A DNA stretch of 64,000 nt, taken from NCBI RefSeq assembly GCF_002127585.1, contig NZ_NEGZ01000031.1:1-64000 (forward strand). Direction: 5' to 3'. This document shows, in pieces, positions 34,601-43,043 of this stretch. The stretch's first letter is position 1. Each line of letters opens with the position of its first letter. The translations under genes were made by a program, and so were the position numbers. The notes under the pieces are model-generated. The model saw only the letters and a program-made list of their open reading frames with translations, ran no database searches and was not told where the DNA came from. The stretch comes from Janthinobacterium sp. GW458P. Its GTDB lineage: Bacteria > Pseudomonadota > Gammaproteobacteria > Burkholderiales > Burkholderiaceae_D.

Positions 34601-37203
34601 GCCGGCGCCACGACGCTGCGGCGCAGGTTGTCGAACAGCTTCCAGCGCGACAGCATGGACAGCGGATTGCGTTCGCGCTTGCCGGCGCGGCCCGGCACCC
34701 GCCCCAGCAGCCAGCCGATCAGCTGCCAGTCGCCGCGTATCCAGCGCTGGCGACGGCTCACGTCGGCGTCATAGCGGGCCGGATATTCTTCATACAATTG
34801 CGAGTCGCTGAGCAGGCCCGCGCGCAGGTAGCAGCCTTCGAGCAGGTCGTGGCTGAGGATTTTATTGTCGGGCAGGCGCTGGCCCAGCACGCGCTCGAAC
34901 ATGTCGAGGTCATAGATGCCCTTGCCGATGAACGAGCCTTCATAAAACACGTCCTGGTACAGGTCCGACACAGTGCGCGTGTACGGGTCGATGCCCGGTT
35001 CGCCGCCGCACAGCAGTTCATAGCGCGAGGCGTTCGCGCTGGGCAGCGCCACGGCCACGCGTGGCTGCAGGATGCCGTAGCCGGCGACCACGCGCGTGCC
35101 GGCCGCGTCGAGCACGGGACGGTTCAGCGGATGCATCATGGTGGCGATGAATTCGCGCGCCGCGTCGCGCGGCAGCTGCGTATCGGTGTCGAGCGTAATC
35201 ACGTATTTGATCGTGCGCAAACCGCGCAACTCGCCTTCCACCAGCGAGAATCTGTCGCGCGCGCCGCCGCGCAGAAAGGCGTGCAGGTCGGACAATTTGC
35301 CGCGTTTGCGCTCCTGCCCCATCCACGTATTCTGCTGCGAATTCCACAGGCGCGGACGGTGCAAGAGCAGGAACGGCCCCACATGGCCCAGCTCTTCACG
35401 CTCGACCGGGTCGCCATTATCCTTGAACTCGGCACCCTCCACGCGGTATTTATCGTTCAAGCCGCGGATGGTGTCCTGCGCCTGGCGCAGCAGGGCGTCG
35501 TCGCCCGGCATCGTTTGCGCGTCCGCGTCGACGAAGTCCGTCAGCAGGCAGAAACGCAGGTTCGGGTCGCGGTTGGCCAGGTAGCGCACTTCCAGCGCCT
35601 CGCACAGGGCGGCCACGTTTTCCGGGTTATAGATCAGGGTCGGCACCACCACGATGCCGCGCCCGTCCGACGGAATGCCGGCCTGGTAATCCATGCGCGG
35701 CAGCGGATGCGGCGACGTCATCAGCGTCGCCAGCCAGTTCACCACGGCCACCGCCAGCTGGCTGCTGCCCAGCAGCGCCAGCGCGCCCAGCGCCGCCAGT
35801 GGCCAGCCCTGCACGCCATGGCGTACGGCGCGCTCGAGCAGCAGTGCGCTCGTCGCCAGGGTCAGGAACGAGATGGCGCCCAGGTAGACGGCCAGCGGCG
35901 CGGCGCGCGCCGTATGCTGCAGCGCCTCGATAAATGGCAGTTTCGCGCCGGCCTGCTTTTCCAGCACCAGCACGCCGCGCCCGACCAGGTAAAAGCCGAT
36001 GTGGCCACGGCGCGCGTCATTGCCGTTGCCGTGTGTGTGCGCCAGTTGCACCACCATCTCGGCCACGTCCACTTCGCTGCGCGCGCTGCGCTTGGCGATG
36101 CGTTCGATGGCGTGGCGATAACTGTCGCGCGTGGCGAAATCCATCAGGCCATAGGTGCCGGCCGGGTCGAGGCGCAAGGTCTGCTCGACCACGCTCATGG
36201 TCTCGACGAATTCCTGCCAGTCCATGGTGCCGAGAAAACGCAGGCTGCCAATGCTGTTGGCGATCGATACCTGGTCAGCCGCCTGCTGCCCGATCTCCGC
36301 TTGAATCTGCTGCTCGATGGTGAGGCCCGATTCGGCCAGCTTGTGCGTCAGCCACGACAACGCCAGCGTGAGCGACGGACTTTGCCCCTGCAGGCGGCGC
36401 GACAATTCCGCCACGAAGGCGCTGGTAATCGGCGGATTCGAGCGCGCCATGTCAGCCACCAGCAGGATCAGGCCGCTGGGGTTGCGCTCGGCGATGTCCG
36501 TCATCTGGTCGGCCCAGGTATTGGCCAGGTCGCGCTGCATGCGGTCGTCGGCCACGCGCGCGGCCACGCGGCGCAGATTTTCGATCAGGGCCAGGCGCAG
36601 CATGATGGGCACGGCCCACAGTTCGCCCAGGGTCAGGGTGGCGACATCCTGGTAAGCCTCGACGAAGTGGCACAGGTTTTCCAGGTCGACGCGGCCGTCG
36701 CCATGCGAGATGATTTCCAGCGCGATTTTATACACGCGCGGGCATCCCGCATCCGTACCCGAGGTCAGGCGCGGCAACTCCTTGCTGTAGTTCTTTGGCA
36801 GGTGGCGCCGCGTGGTGCGGATCTGTTCTTCGATGAGATAGAAATTGTCGAGCAGCCATTCCGAAGCGGGCGTGACCTGGCGCCCGCTCTTCACGGTAGC
36901 CGTCAGCTCGTTGACGGTGGCCGTGATCAGGGCCGCATTGTCGGCCAGGCGCGCCAGCAGGCGGTCGCGGCCGTGATGCCGCCCCACCGCATGGCCGGCG
37001 GCCACGTTCTTGCCGTGGGCAGCCATCTGCATGGCGCTGAACAATTCCGAACGCAAGGGCAAGGCATCGTCGCGCGCGGCGTCAAACGTGTCCTGTGCAA
37101 GGGAATGGTCCCGGAAGATTTCTTTGAATTTGGAAATCTGTTCCTTGATCTGTTCCGCGACTACTGCTGTGTACTCTTTCAACTTGGGCCTCGCTAGGTG
37201 CAC
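28492..37203 (-). CDS. ndvB: Cyclic beta-1,2-glucan synthase (NdvB/ChvB family)
   Basis: This very large inner-membrane enzyme makes cyclic beta-1,2-glucans from UDP-glucose; these act as periplasmic osmoprotectants and host-interaction factors. The length of 2,903 residues fits Brucella Cgs and Agrobacterium ChvB. Order: cytosolic N-terminal region (1-430), membrane segments near 435-490, GT84 glycosyltransferase (YVITLDTDTQLPRD near 670, HDLLEGCYLRAG near 781, RRQRWIRGDWQL near 821), more helices (about 860-1060), glycoamylase-like domain (about 1350-1540) and C-terminal GH94 phosphorylase-like domain with catalytic SCDWNDGMDKVGEHG near 2588. The start is uncertain: the frame opens at GTG 37203, but TTG at 37182 has GAGG six bases upstream. 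It appears monocistronic. Confidence 0.93.
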   Translation of the reverse strand: MHLARPKLKEYTAVVAEQIKEQISKFKEIFRDHSLAQDTFDAARDDALPLRSELFSAMQMAAHGKNVAAGHAVGRHHGRDRLLARLADNAALITATVNELTATVKSGRQVTPASEWLLDNFYLIEEQIRTTRRHLPKNYSKELPRLTSGTDAGCPRVYKIALEIISHGDGRVDLENLCHFVEAYQDVATLTLGELWAVPIMLRLALIENLRRVAARVADDRMQRDLANTWADQMTDIAERNPSGLILLVADMARSNPPITSAFVAELSRRLQGQSPSLTLALSWLTHKLAESGLTIEQQIQAEIGQQAADQVSIANSIGSLRFLGTMDWQEFVETMSVVEQTLRLDPAGTYGLMDFATRDSYRHAIERIAKRSARSEVDVAEMVVQLAHTHGNGNDARRGHIGFYLVGRGVLVLEKQAGAKLPFIEALQHTARAAPLAVYLGAISFLTLATSALLLERAVRHGVQGWPLAALGALALLGSSQLAVAVVNWLATLMTSPHPLPRMDYQAGIPSDGRGIVVVPTLIYNPENVAALCEALEVRYLANRDPNLRFCLLTDFVDADAQTMPGDDALLRQAQDTIRGLNDKYRVEGAEFKDNGDPVEREELGHVGPFLLLHRPRLWNSQQNTWMGQERKRGKLSDLHAFLRGGARDRFSLVEGELRGLRTIKYVITLDTDTQLPRDAAREFIATMMHPLNRPVLDAAGTRVVAGYGILQPRVAVALPSANASRYELLCGGEPGIDPYTRTVSDLYQDVFYEGSFIGKGIYDLDMFERVLGQRLPDNKILSHDLLEGCYLRAGLLSDSQLYEEYPARYDADVSRRQRWIRGDWQLIGWLLGRVPGRAGKRERNPLSMLSRWKLFDNLRRSVVAPATTLSLLLAWGFLPHVAFWSAAVLAIIFLPPVFSALYDLLRKPRDTLWRQHLAAFERRCGVQFSHAMLTLVFLPYEAWISLDAIARTLWRLGVSHKHLLDWRASNLHVSTGSQADSWRAMWCSPALALATFAALLTWRPAALPAAAVVLLLWLMAPAIAWWISRPIERAVARLSAEQGRFLHGVARKTWAYFDTFVGPDDHWLPPDNMQEHPNLVVAHRTSPTNIGLALLANLTAYDFGYVTMGQLIERSRATLHSMSELERFQGHFYNWYDTQTLKALQPMYISTVDSGNLAGHLLTLQPGLVELYDAPILGAQIVQGIRTTAQVLQEFIAAEGEGKEVRASLALLQMPAAPASLPEWHAYLSAANGAADALLSLTLQSEDGELPMWSGALARQCRAALTELLQLAPWVAQAGVDVTLARVPTLRQLANLEAPEGMPTELAALLAQGREQAGRHMRDIARAAGQARDFAQIEYAFLYNPSTKLLAIGYNVSERRLDPSYYDLLASEVRLASFIAIAQGQLPQEHWFALGRQLCMVAGQPVLLSWSGSMFEYLMPLLVMPNYPNTLLDQTYHSVIEAQIDYGRQRDVPWGISESGYNTVDASLNYQYRAFGVPGLGLKRGLADDLVVAPYASMMGLMVQPEASCQNMQRMQAAGYMGRYGFFEAVDFTTARLPRGQGSAVIRSFMVHHQGMGFLALSYLLHDRPMQRRFESDPLLQSALLVLQERTPQAGAFYSNTAELAVLRSGAPEQAMPMRILTQANSAVPETQLLSNGRYHVMVSNAGGSYSRWKDLSVTRWREDSTRDNWGNFCYLRDLDDGAVWSTMYQPTLAEPKKYEVIFSEGRAEFRRADHGLDLYTEIVVSPEDDIEIRRTRISNNSNRQRRIEITSFAEVVMAPAAADAAHPAFSKLFVQTEILPHENAILCTRRPRSKDEQMPWLLHVMTVHDVDRYEVSFETDRARFIGRGNTAQLPQALQDSGPLSGGHGSVLDPIVAVRYVITLEPDQAVTVDSVTGMVEQREAALHLIDKYQDRHLADRVFELAWTHSQVVLRQLNASEADAQLYARLANAVIYPNASLRAEAGILIKNQRGQSGLWAYAISGDLPIVLLQIRDVANIELARQMVQAHAYWRLKGLIVDLVIWYEEQSGYRQLLHDQIMGLIASGIDAQAIDRPGGIFVRLAEQIANEDRILLQSVARAIISDLRGTLAEQVKRPPSPVLRMPPLLQDPAREHGGVPHRAAPRELILENGLGGFTPDGREYVITTCEGKQTPAPWSNVLANAQFGTVVSEAGQAYTWSENAHEFRLTPWQNDPVSDLSGEAFYVRDEHSGQFWSPSALPARGSGDYVTRHGFGYSIFEHSEGGIVTELCTYVAMDAAVKYSLIKVRNDSGVPRRLSVTGYVEWVMADLRAKSGMHVATEVDTISGALFARNNYNTEFSGRVGFFNTDASIRSITCDRNEFIGRNGSLAQPAALRRVRLSGKAGTGLDPCAAIQVPFELQPGQEREIVFLLGVGGRRNADASTMVQRHAGKEAARSALEAVRAHWETTLGAVRIETPDPSLDVIANGWLMYQTIACRLWARSGYYQSGGAYGFRDQLQDAMAMIHTAPQLLRSHLLLCSAHQFVEGDVQHWWHPPSDRGVRTHCSDDYLWLPLAACRYVIATGDVNVLSEVAPFIEGRAVKPEEDSYYDLPMRSGESADLYEHCVRAIRHGLRLGVHGLPLMGSCDWNDGMDKVGEHGKGESVWLAFFLYEVLLRFAEVAVLRGDAAFAQFCRDEAVKLAASIEEHAWDGEWYRRAYFDDGTPLGSHTNEECQIDSISQSWGVLSGAANKERVAGAMRQVDARLVRRDSGVIQLLDPPFDKSSLNPGYIRGYVPGVRENGGQYTHAAIWTAMAFARMGDGEKAWELLRMINPVRHGADAQAVARYKVEPYVVTADVYAVAPHVGRGGWSWYTGSSGWLYRLIVESLLGLTREANVLRLTPRMPAEWDSFKLHYRFGASSYAITVEKAQGRPVGLSLDGVAVADGSIVLRDESREYAVLLLL

Positions 37204-37513
37204 GCATGCAGCCAGCGACCGCCGTCACGCCGGCCCAGTCAGGAGGAACAAGATCGGACACTGGCGAAGACGGAAAGCGAAGCGCCGGAGCGTTGCGACG
37301 AATCTCAGGGTATAGGGAGATTTTCTGAACTTCATCGTAGGGGCGCTGCGCTGGCAAGACCGTGCGCTAGCGTACATAGCTGGCGCTTTGGCGGCGTGTC
37401 GGCCAAGAAATTAGCGGACTGAACAGCATAAAAATGCCACAAGGAAATAAATCAATTGCCCCACACCAATGATGATGCAGGGCAAGATTTCAAAGATGAA
37501 ACTTTACCTCGGC
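37204..37513. other. Intergenic gap, ndvB upstream region
   Basis: This 310-bp gap lies between ndvB and the cysteine desulfurase gene, both on the minus strand. I see no gene, strong hairpin or convincing promoter. The ndvB promoter and the end of the desulfurase transcript must lie here. Confidence 0.5.
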
Positions 37514-39550
37514 TCAGGCCGCAATGGCCAGCGGGTGGCGCGTCGCTTCCGCCATCGCCATGCCGCCGCTGAGCTGCCACGCCGCACCATGGCCCAGGCG
37601 GCGCAGGCAGGCGGCGGCGCGCGCGCTGCGGTTGCCGCTGCGGCAGAAAAACACCAGCGGACGCTGTGGCTCCTGCAACCAGGCGCCGACCTGTCCCGCC
37701 AGGCGGCTCAGGGGTACGCTGTGCACCTCGCACCCTTCAAATACCGTGCCGGCGCAGGCCGCATGTTCATACGCTTCGCGCACGTCGACGAGAATGGCGT
37801 CAGGATGCTGGCGCAGCAAGGCCGGCAAGCCGGCCGCATCAATTTGCAGCTCGCTGGCGGAGGGCACGCCATCGCACACGGCGCGCACGGTGCTGCAGAC
37901 GCTGTTATCGTCGCTTGATGCGCACAGCACGGTCTCCGGCGTCACCAGGCCGGCCTCCAGCAAAGGGGCGATGGCGTGCGACGCCAGGGCGCCGACAAAA
38001 GCGAAACGCTGCCCCAGCAAGTACACATGCGTTTCGTGGTTTTCGCCACACTCGATGCGGCGCAGACGCTGCTGGCCCAGCGGCAGTTCGCCGTCGATAT
38101 CGACGCGGCCCACTTGCTCGATATCAAGTTCCTGCAGCAGCGCCAGGCGCGCGGCGCCATGGTCGCCAGGGGCCGTCGTGTGCACGATGGCGCGCAAGGC
38201 CAGATGCTGGCAGCGGATGAAGGCGGCCAGCCGCGGCACAAGCGCGGCGGCGGGGTCGATGACAACGCAACTGGCGCTGGCCGCATCGCTGAGCAGCCAG
38301 GTGTTCTGGCCGTCGACGCTCAGCTGGATCACGCCGTCATGCGGCGAGGGCGCCAGCGCCGACGGCAGCAAACAGCTGCTGCGCAGCGCTTCGCCGCAGC
38401 GCTCGATGCGCGCGCAGGCGGCAGCGACGGTCGCCGCGTCGATCAGGGGGCCGAACGACAGGCGGATGGCCGAACTGGCGCGCCATTGCGGCACGTGCAT
38501 CGCTTCCAGTACATAGCTCGGCAGGGCCTTGGCGGCGGAGCAGGCGCTGCCCGAGCTGACGCGCACGCGCGCCGCGTCGAACAAATCCAGCAATTCCTTC
38601 GAAGATAGCCCCGGCACGGAAAAATTGAGCGTGGTCGGCAGCGACAAGTCAAACGGCATATTGAACACGATGCCGGGGAAAGCGCACTCCAGGCTGGCCA
38701 CCAGCTGCTCGCGGAACGCGGCCAGGTCGGCGTGACTGCGGAAGGTCTTGCCGTCTTCCAGCGCGGCCAGGACGGCGCCCAGCGCGGCGATGCCGGCCAT
38801 GTTTTCCGTCCCCGAACGCAGGCCCGCCTCCTGGCCGCCACCCATCATCAACGGCGTAAATGGCGCGCCGGCGCGCACGTACAGCATGCCGATGCCCTTG
38901 GGCGCATACAGTTTATGACCGGAAAACGGCGCGTAATCGATGCGCGTGGCGGCCAGGTTCAATTTCAGCTTGCCCAGCGCCTGTACGCAATCGACCATCC
39001 AGTAGGCGTCCGCACCGCGCTCCTGCAGCAGCTGGGCGATGGCCGACAGGTCGCTGATGACGCCCGTTTCATTGTTGGCCGCCATCGTGCACAGCATGGC
39101 CGTGTCGCCGATCAGCGCATCGAGCGCCTGCAAGTCGTGGCGCCCCTGCGCATCGACGGGCAGCTTGCGCACGTCCAGGTTCAGGCCCAGCAAGCGGTTC
39201 CAGTGCGCCAGGCTTTCCGGAACGGCCTTGTGCTCGGTCGCACCGTACAGCAGCAGGCTGCCGATGCGTTTGCCCGCATCGCGCCGTTCGCGCAACGCGT
39301 ACAGGGCCGACAGCACAGCCGTCTGGATGCCCTCGGTGGCGCCGCTATTGAACATCAGGCGCCCGTCGCCCACGCCCAGCAGGCGGCTGGCGCGCTGGCG
39401 CACGCCATCCATCATGGCCTTGGCCTGCAAGCCTGTCGCGTGGGTGCTGCTGGGGTTGCCGTAACCGTGCTCCATGGCTTGCCGGGCGGCGGCAACGGCG
39501 GCGGGCAGCACGCAGGTGGTGGCGTTACTGTCGAGGTAGATTTCTTTCAT
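37514..39550 (-). CDS. Cysteine desulfurase fused to degenerate metallo-beta-lactamase and rhodanese domains
   Basis: This 678-residue three-domain protein begins with a NifS/IscS-type PLP cysteine desulfurase (1-390): His107 in ATEHKA, PLP Lys213 in SGHKLYAPKG and sulfur-accepting Cys337 in SSGSACSAAK. Residues about 400-560 resemble an ETHE1-like metallo-beta-lactamase fold, but the metal motif reads TTAPGDHG where THxHxDH is expected, so two ligand histidines are lost. Residues about 575-670 are a rhodanese with active Cys636 in FFCRSGNRSA. The fusion suggests persulfide made at Cys337 is passed to the rhodanese. It is not beside iscU or other Fe-S genes, so a housekeeping Fe-S role is unlikely. 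It is divergent from an Lrp-type regulator. Confidence 0.85.
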   Translation of the reverse strand: MKEIYLDSNATTCVLPAAVAAARQAMEHGYGNPSSTHATGLQAKAMMDGVRQRASRLLGVGDGRLMFNSGATEGIQTAVLSALYALRERRDAGKRIGSLLLYGATEHKAVPESLAHWNRLLGLNLDVRKLPVDAQGRHDLQALDALIGDTAMLCTMAANNETGVISDLSAIAQLLQERGADAYWMVDCVQALGKLKLNLAATRIDYAPFSGHKLYAPKGIGMLYVRAGAPFTPLMMGGGQEAGLRSGTENMAGIAALGAVLAALEDGKTFRSHADLAAFREQLVASLECAFPGIVFNMPFDLSLPTTLNFSVPGLSSKELLDLFDAARVRVSSGSACSAAKALPSYVLEAMHVPQWRASSAIRLSFGPLIDAATVAAACARIERCGEALRSSCLLPSALAPSPHDGVIQLSVDGQNTWLLSDAASASCVVIDPAAALVPRLAAFIRCQHLALRAIVHTTAPGDHGAARLALLQELDIEQVGRVDIDGELPLGQQRLRRIECGENHETHVYLLGQRFAFVGALASHAIAPLLEAGLVTPETVLCASSDDNSVCSTVRAVCDGVPSASELQIDAAGLPALLRQHPDAILVDVREAYEHAACAGTVFEGCEVHSVPLSRLAGQVGAWLQEPQRPLVFFCRSGNRSARAAACLRRLGHGAAWQLSGGMAMAEATRHPLAIAA

Positions 39551-39666
39551 GATGGCAGTCTGTCAGGGCAAGGGTAGAAGGGGCGTCGCGGCTGCGGCTC
39601 GGGCATGCCCATTAGTCTAGCGGCACGCCACCGTGAAGATATGCCAAAAGACACTGCAAACACGGT

Positions 39667-39686
39667 AATATGCAGCATGAATATGC
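39667..39686 (+). promoter_or_regulatory. Repeat operator between the desulfurase fusion and the Lrp-type gene
   Basis: AATATGC occurs twice as a direct repeat (39667-39673 and 39680-39686), and GCAT-gaat-ATGC (39675-39686) forms an inverted repeat across the second copy. It lies 21 bp before the Lrp-type ATG, within the divergent promoter. The regulator probably binds here and controls both genes. This is inference from position and symmetry. Confidence 0.4.
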
Positions 39687-39707
39687 TACAAAATTGGAGA
39701 TAACAAA

Positions 39708-40205
39708 ATGAATTCACCTGGCACCCCGCTCGACAAATTCGACTGCGCCATCCTGGCCGCCCTGCAGCAGGACGGCACCTTGTCGATCGCCGCCCTCAGC
39801 GAAAAGATCGGCCTGTCCAGCACGCCGTGCTGGAAGAGGGTCAGGCGGCTGGAAGAAGAGGGCTATATCGAAAGCCGCGTGGCCATCGTCAACCGGCAAA
39901 AAGTGGGCTTGCCCGTGACGGTGTTCGTCAGCGTGCGCACGGGCCAGCACGATGAAAAATGGCTGCGCCGCTTTGCCGCCGCCGTGATCGTCCTGCCCGA
40001 GGTACAGGAATTTCACCGCATGAGCGGCGACATCGACTACCTGCTGAAAGTCGTCACCACCGACATCAAGGGCTACGATACCTTCTATAAAAAGCTCATC
40101 AAGGCCGTGCAACTGACGGGCGTGTCGTCCGCCTTTTCCATGGAACAAATTAAGTGCAGTACGGAATTGCCGCTGGAATTGATCGCTCACGGCTTGCCTG
40201 CTTGA
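39708..40205 (+). CDS. Lrp/AsnC-family regulator, probably cysteine-responsive (DecR-like)
   Basis: This 165-residue regulator has an N-terminal winged helix (LDKFDCAILAALQQDGTLS... SSTPCWKRVRRLEEEGYI) and a C-terminal RAM ligand-binding domain (GDIDYLLKVVTTDIKGYDTFYKKL). The domain order and length are standard. The ATG has GGAG eight bases upstream. It is divergent from the cysteine desulfurase fusion by 157 bp. DecR/CyuR-type Lrp proteins control cysteine-degrading enzymes in response to cysteine, so the same logic is likely here, but specificity cannot be read directly. Confidence 0.88.
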   Translation: MNSPGTPLDKFDCAILAALQQDGTLSIAALSEKIGLSSTPCWKRVRRLEEEGYIESRVAIVNRQKVGLPVTVFVSVRTGQHDEKWLRRFAAAVIVLPEVQEFHRMSGDIDYLLKVVTTDIKGYDTFYKKLIKAVQLTGVSSAFSMEQIKCSTELPLELIAHGLPA

Positions 40206-40264
40206 ACGTTTTTTCACCCTGTGCGAGGGCGCATGAAAAATACGCATATTAGCACCATGAAATC

Positions 40265-40280
40265 GTTGCCATATGGCAAC
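40265..40280 (+). promoter_or_regulatory. Perfect 16-bp palindrome upstream of the chemoreceptor gene
   Basis: GTTGCCATATGGCAAC is exactly self-complementary. It lies 123 bp before the chemoreceptor start and 60 bp after the Lrp-type gene, in a 197-bp gap. It has the form of an operator for a dimeric regulator. No U-tract follows, so termination is unlikely. Confidence 0.35.
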
Positions 40281-40402
40281 ACCCATGCATAAAATACGGC
40301 ATTCTCCCCCAATAGCCTCCCTATCCGTCGCTATACTGCCCACTTGCCTGTGCATGTCCGGCAACCTCTGCCAGTCGCACGGGCCCACGCCCAGGGTCTT
40401 CC

Positions 40403-42427
40403 ATGCATCTGCTCCGCCGCCTCTCCATCCAGAAAAAATTGATGTTCAGCATGGGCTTGTGCCTGCTGCTGTTCATGGCGATCTCGTCCTTCCTCAGTGT
40501 GCGCATGAGCAGCGCCTATGTGCGCGAACGCGTCGTCGGCCAGGAACTGCCGGCCCAGGTGGGCGAGATCCGCAACGATGTGTTGCGCCAGATCAATCAG
40601 CCGCTGTCGGTGGTGCAAACCATGGCCAACGACATCTTTCTGCAGGACTGGGAAGACGCGGGCCTGGCCGATGGCGGCCTGCCCACCTTCCAGCGCTACG
40701 CCAGGCTGCTCAAGGAAAAGAACAAGGCTGCCGTCGTCAGCTGGAGTTCGCAAGCGGCGTCCCGCTACATGACCGACGCAGGACTGATCCGCACGCTGGA
40801 CAAGCAACAAGCAGCCGATCACTGGTTCTTCAGCATGCTCGACGAAAACAAACTGCATACGGTGAATCTGGACCGCGATCCGGCCTCGGGCAGCTTCATG
40901 CTGTTCCTGAACGCGCGGGGCCAGACGGCCGGCGGCAAGGCCGTCATCGCCGGAATGGGCCTGAGCGTCGACGCCATGGCCGAAACCATCCGCAGCTACA
41001 AGGTCGGCCAGACGGGCTATGTCTACCTGGTGCGTGCCAACGGCAGCCTGCTGATCCACCGTGACCCGGCCCTGGCCGACGGCAAGCATCAACTGAAGGA
41101 CTTGCCTGGTTTTGACGAAGCATTGAGCAAGACTCTACTGACCGGCAACAAATACACGTATGCCAGCTATGCGGCGCCCAGTGGCAAGCAACTCGTGGCG
41201 GCCTCTTTCGTACCGGAATTGAACCTGTACGTGGTGGCCGAAGTGCCGGAAGCGGAGGTGCTGGGCAATGTCATGCGCTCGGCGCTGATCGCCGCATTGA
41301 TCGCCGGCCTGGTGGGCGGCGGCATCGCCCTGCTCATCATCTATGTCATCAGCCGCGCCATTGCCGCCCCGGTGGCGCGGGCGGCCGACATGCTGGGCGA
41401 CATCGCCAGCGGCAATGGCGACTTGAGCCGCCGCATGGCCGTCGAATCGGACGATGAAGTGGGAGCGCTGGCCTCGGCCTTCAATCGATTCATCGCGTCG
41501 CTGAACGTGACGATACGCGAAGTTCGCGACAGTACCGAGGCCATTGCCGGCGCATCGAGCCAGATCGCGTCGGGCAACCTGGACCTGTCGGCGCGCACGG
41601 AAGCCCAGGCGTCCAGCCTGGAAGAGACGGCGGCGGCCATGGAAGAACTGACATCGACCGTAAAACAGAACGCGGACAACGCGCGCCAGGCGAACCAGTT
41701 GGTGGTGTCGGCATCGGGCCACGCCGTCAAGGGCGGCGACGTGGTCGGCCAGGTGGTACAGACGATGAGCGAGATTACAGAAAGTTCACGCAAGATCGCG
41801 GACATTATCGGGGTAATCGACGGTATTGCGTTTCAAACCAACATCCTGGCCTTGAATGCGGCAGTCGAGGCGGCGCGTGCCGGCGAGCAGGGCCGCGGCT
41901 TTGCCGTGGTGGCGACCGAGGTGCGCAACCTGGCGCAACGGTCGAGCCAGGCAGCCAGGGAAATCAAGGATTTGATCGTCGACTCGGGCAGCAGGGTGGA
42001 GGCGGGCAGCAAGCTGGTCGATTCAGCCGGTGCCACCATGCAGGACATCGTCGTTTCCGTGCAGAGAGTTGCCGACCTGATGGGAGAAATCGCCTCGGCC
42101 AGCCAGGAACAAAGCCAGGGCATCGCACAAGTCAATGCGACGGTCACGCAGATGGATGATGCAACCCAGCAAAATGCGGCGCTGGTGGAAGAAGCGGCGG
42201 CCGCAGCCCAATCCTTGCAGGATCAGGCCGGCAAACTGGCGCAGGTGGTCAGCGTGTTCACACTCGACGAATCGGGCCAGGCGGCCGCACCGCGCCCGGC
42301 GCCTGCGGCCGCAGGCAAACCGTCACGGCCCGTGTCCAGGCTCGCTGCCAAACCTGCGGTGCCGGCCAGGCCCGCCCCGACCGCCAGCCGCAAGGCAGCG
42401 GGCGGCGATGAGTGGGAAGCGTTTTAA
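40403..42427 (+). CDS. Methyl-accepting chemotaxis protein with periplasmic Cache-type sensor
   Basis: This 674-residue chemoreceptor has a first membrane helix at about 13-33, a periplasmic double-Cache-like domain to about 295 ([29 protein letters not shown]), a second helix (295-320), a HAMP domain and a long signalling coiled coil with the CheA/CheW-binding tip [30 protein letters not shown]. The C-terminus has a Pro/Ala-rich linker ending DEWEAF, close to the EWETF-type pentapeptide that tethers CheR and CheB. The ligand is unknown; Cache domains often bind amino or organic acids. No other che or flagellar gene is near. The thioredoxin gene converges 5 bp away. Confidence 0.93.
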   Translation: MHLLRRLSIQKKLMFSMGLCLLLFMAISSFLSVRMSSAYVRERVVGQELPAQVGEIRNDVLRQINQPLSVVQTMANDIFLQDWEDAGLADGGLPTFQRYARLLKEKNKAAVVSWSSQAASRYMTDAGLIRTLDKQQAADHWFFSMLDENKLHTVNLDRDPASGSFMLFLNARGQTAGGKAVIAGMGLSVDAMAETIRSYKVGQTGYVYLVRANGSLLIHRDPALADGKHQLKDLPGFDEALSKTLLTGNKYTYASYAAPSGKQLVAASFVPELNLYVVAEVPEAEVLGNVMRSALIAALIAGLVGGGIALLIIYVISRAIAAPVARAADMLGDIASGNGDLSRRMAVESDDEVGALASAFNRFIASLNVTIREVRDSTEAIAGASSQIASGNLDLSARTEAQASSLEETAAAMEELTSTVKQNADNARQANQLVVSASGHAVKGGDVVGQVVQTMSEITESSRKIADIIGVIDGIAFQTNILALNAAVEAARAGEQGRGFAVVATEVRNLAQRSSQAAREIKDLIVDSGSRVEAGSKLVDSAGATMQDIVVSVQRVADLMGEIASASQEQSQGIAQVNATVTQMDDATQQNAALVEEAAAAAQSLQDQAGKLAQVVSVFTLDESGQAAAPRPAPAAAGKPSRPVSRLAAKPAVPARPAPTASRKAAGGDEWEAF

Positions 42428-42432
42428 GGCCA

Positions 42433-42936
42433 TTAAATGGCAGGCGACTTGACGCTGGCCGCCTGCTTGAAGAAGTCATAAATGCCGCTCTCGCTCATGC
42501 GGCGTGCATTCGCCAGTTCGCCGCCCTTGGTGGCGTACAGCACCTGGTTGTTGTCGCTGGACACGAGCACGGCGGCGGGGATGCCTTTCTTGAGCGGATT
42601 GCCATAGGTTTGCGCCACGTCAAGGTTATGGTCGAAGTTGCCCACGTCGACCTTGACGACCTTGAACTCCGTTTGCATCAGCTGCGCGTTCTTGCCTTCC
42701 TTCAAGGCTTTGTCGAGCGCGCGGCAATCCTCGCACCAGTTGGCGCCAAAGATCAGCAATACGGGCACGCGCGCCGCCTTGGCTTCGGCCAGCGCGCGGG
42801 CCACGTCGGCCTTGGCATCGGCCGCCGCGTTGTACGGCAGATGCGGCGTGGCGGCCGTGGCGGCAGGCGGTGTCGGGGCGGCGGCAACGGCGGCGGCGGC
42901 GAACAACAGGCTGGCGAGCAGGATGGGTGGGCGCAT
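42433..42936 (-). CDS. Exported thioredoxin-family protein
   Basis: This 167-residue protein has an N-terminal signal peptide (MRPPILLASLLFAAAAVAAA) and a thioredoxin fold with active site WCEDC in LIFGANWCEDCRALDKAL near residue 68, and a cis-proline segment KKGIPAAVLV. It would act in the periplasm as a disulfide reductase or oxidase. WCEDC is not the DsbA or TrxA motif but is found in thioredoxin_7-like exported proteins. No DsbD-type partner is adjacent. It converges on the chemoreceptor gene. Confidence 0.85.
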   Translation of the reverse strand: MRPPILLASLLFAAAAVAAAPTPPAATAATPHLPYNAAADAKADVARALAEAKAARVPVLLIFGANWCEDCRALDKALKEGKNAQLMQTEFKVVKVDVGNFDHNLDVAQTYGNPLKKGIPAAVLVSSDNNQVLYATKGGELANARRMSESGIYDFFKQAASVKSPAI

Positions 42937-43043
42937 GCGGGGCTCCTGAAAGAAAATCGTGAGGCCAGCTGGACAGGCGCCAGCGGGCGTGACTGTCTAG
43001 AATATGCCTGCTTCCAGGAAATATCTACAATTTAATTGCACTG

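Noticed and set aside
34264-37197. Long plus-strand frames across ndvB (for example 977 codons here and 791 codons at 30631-33006)
   Set aside because: They are antisense shadows of the cyclic glucan synthase, which has clear domain motifs along its whole length.
40206-40402. A sigma-28 flagellar promoter before the chemoreceptor
   Set aside because: No stretch in the gap matches both the -35 (TAAA) and -10 (GCCGATAA) elements at the right spacing.
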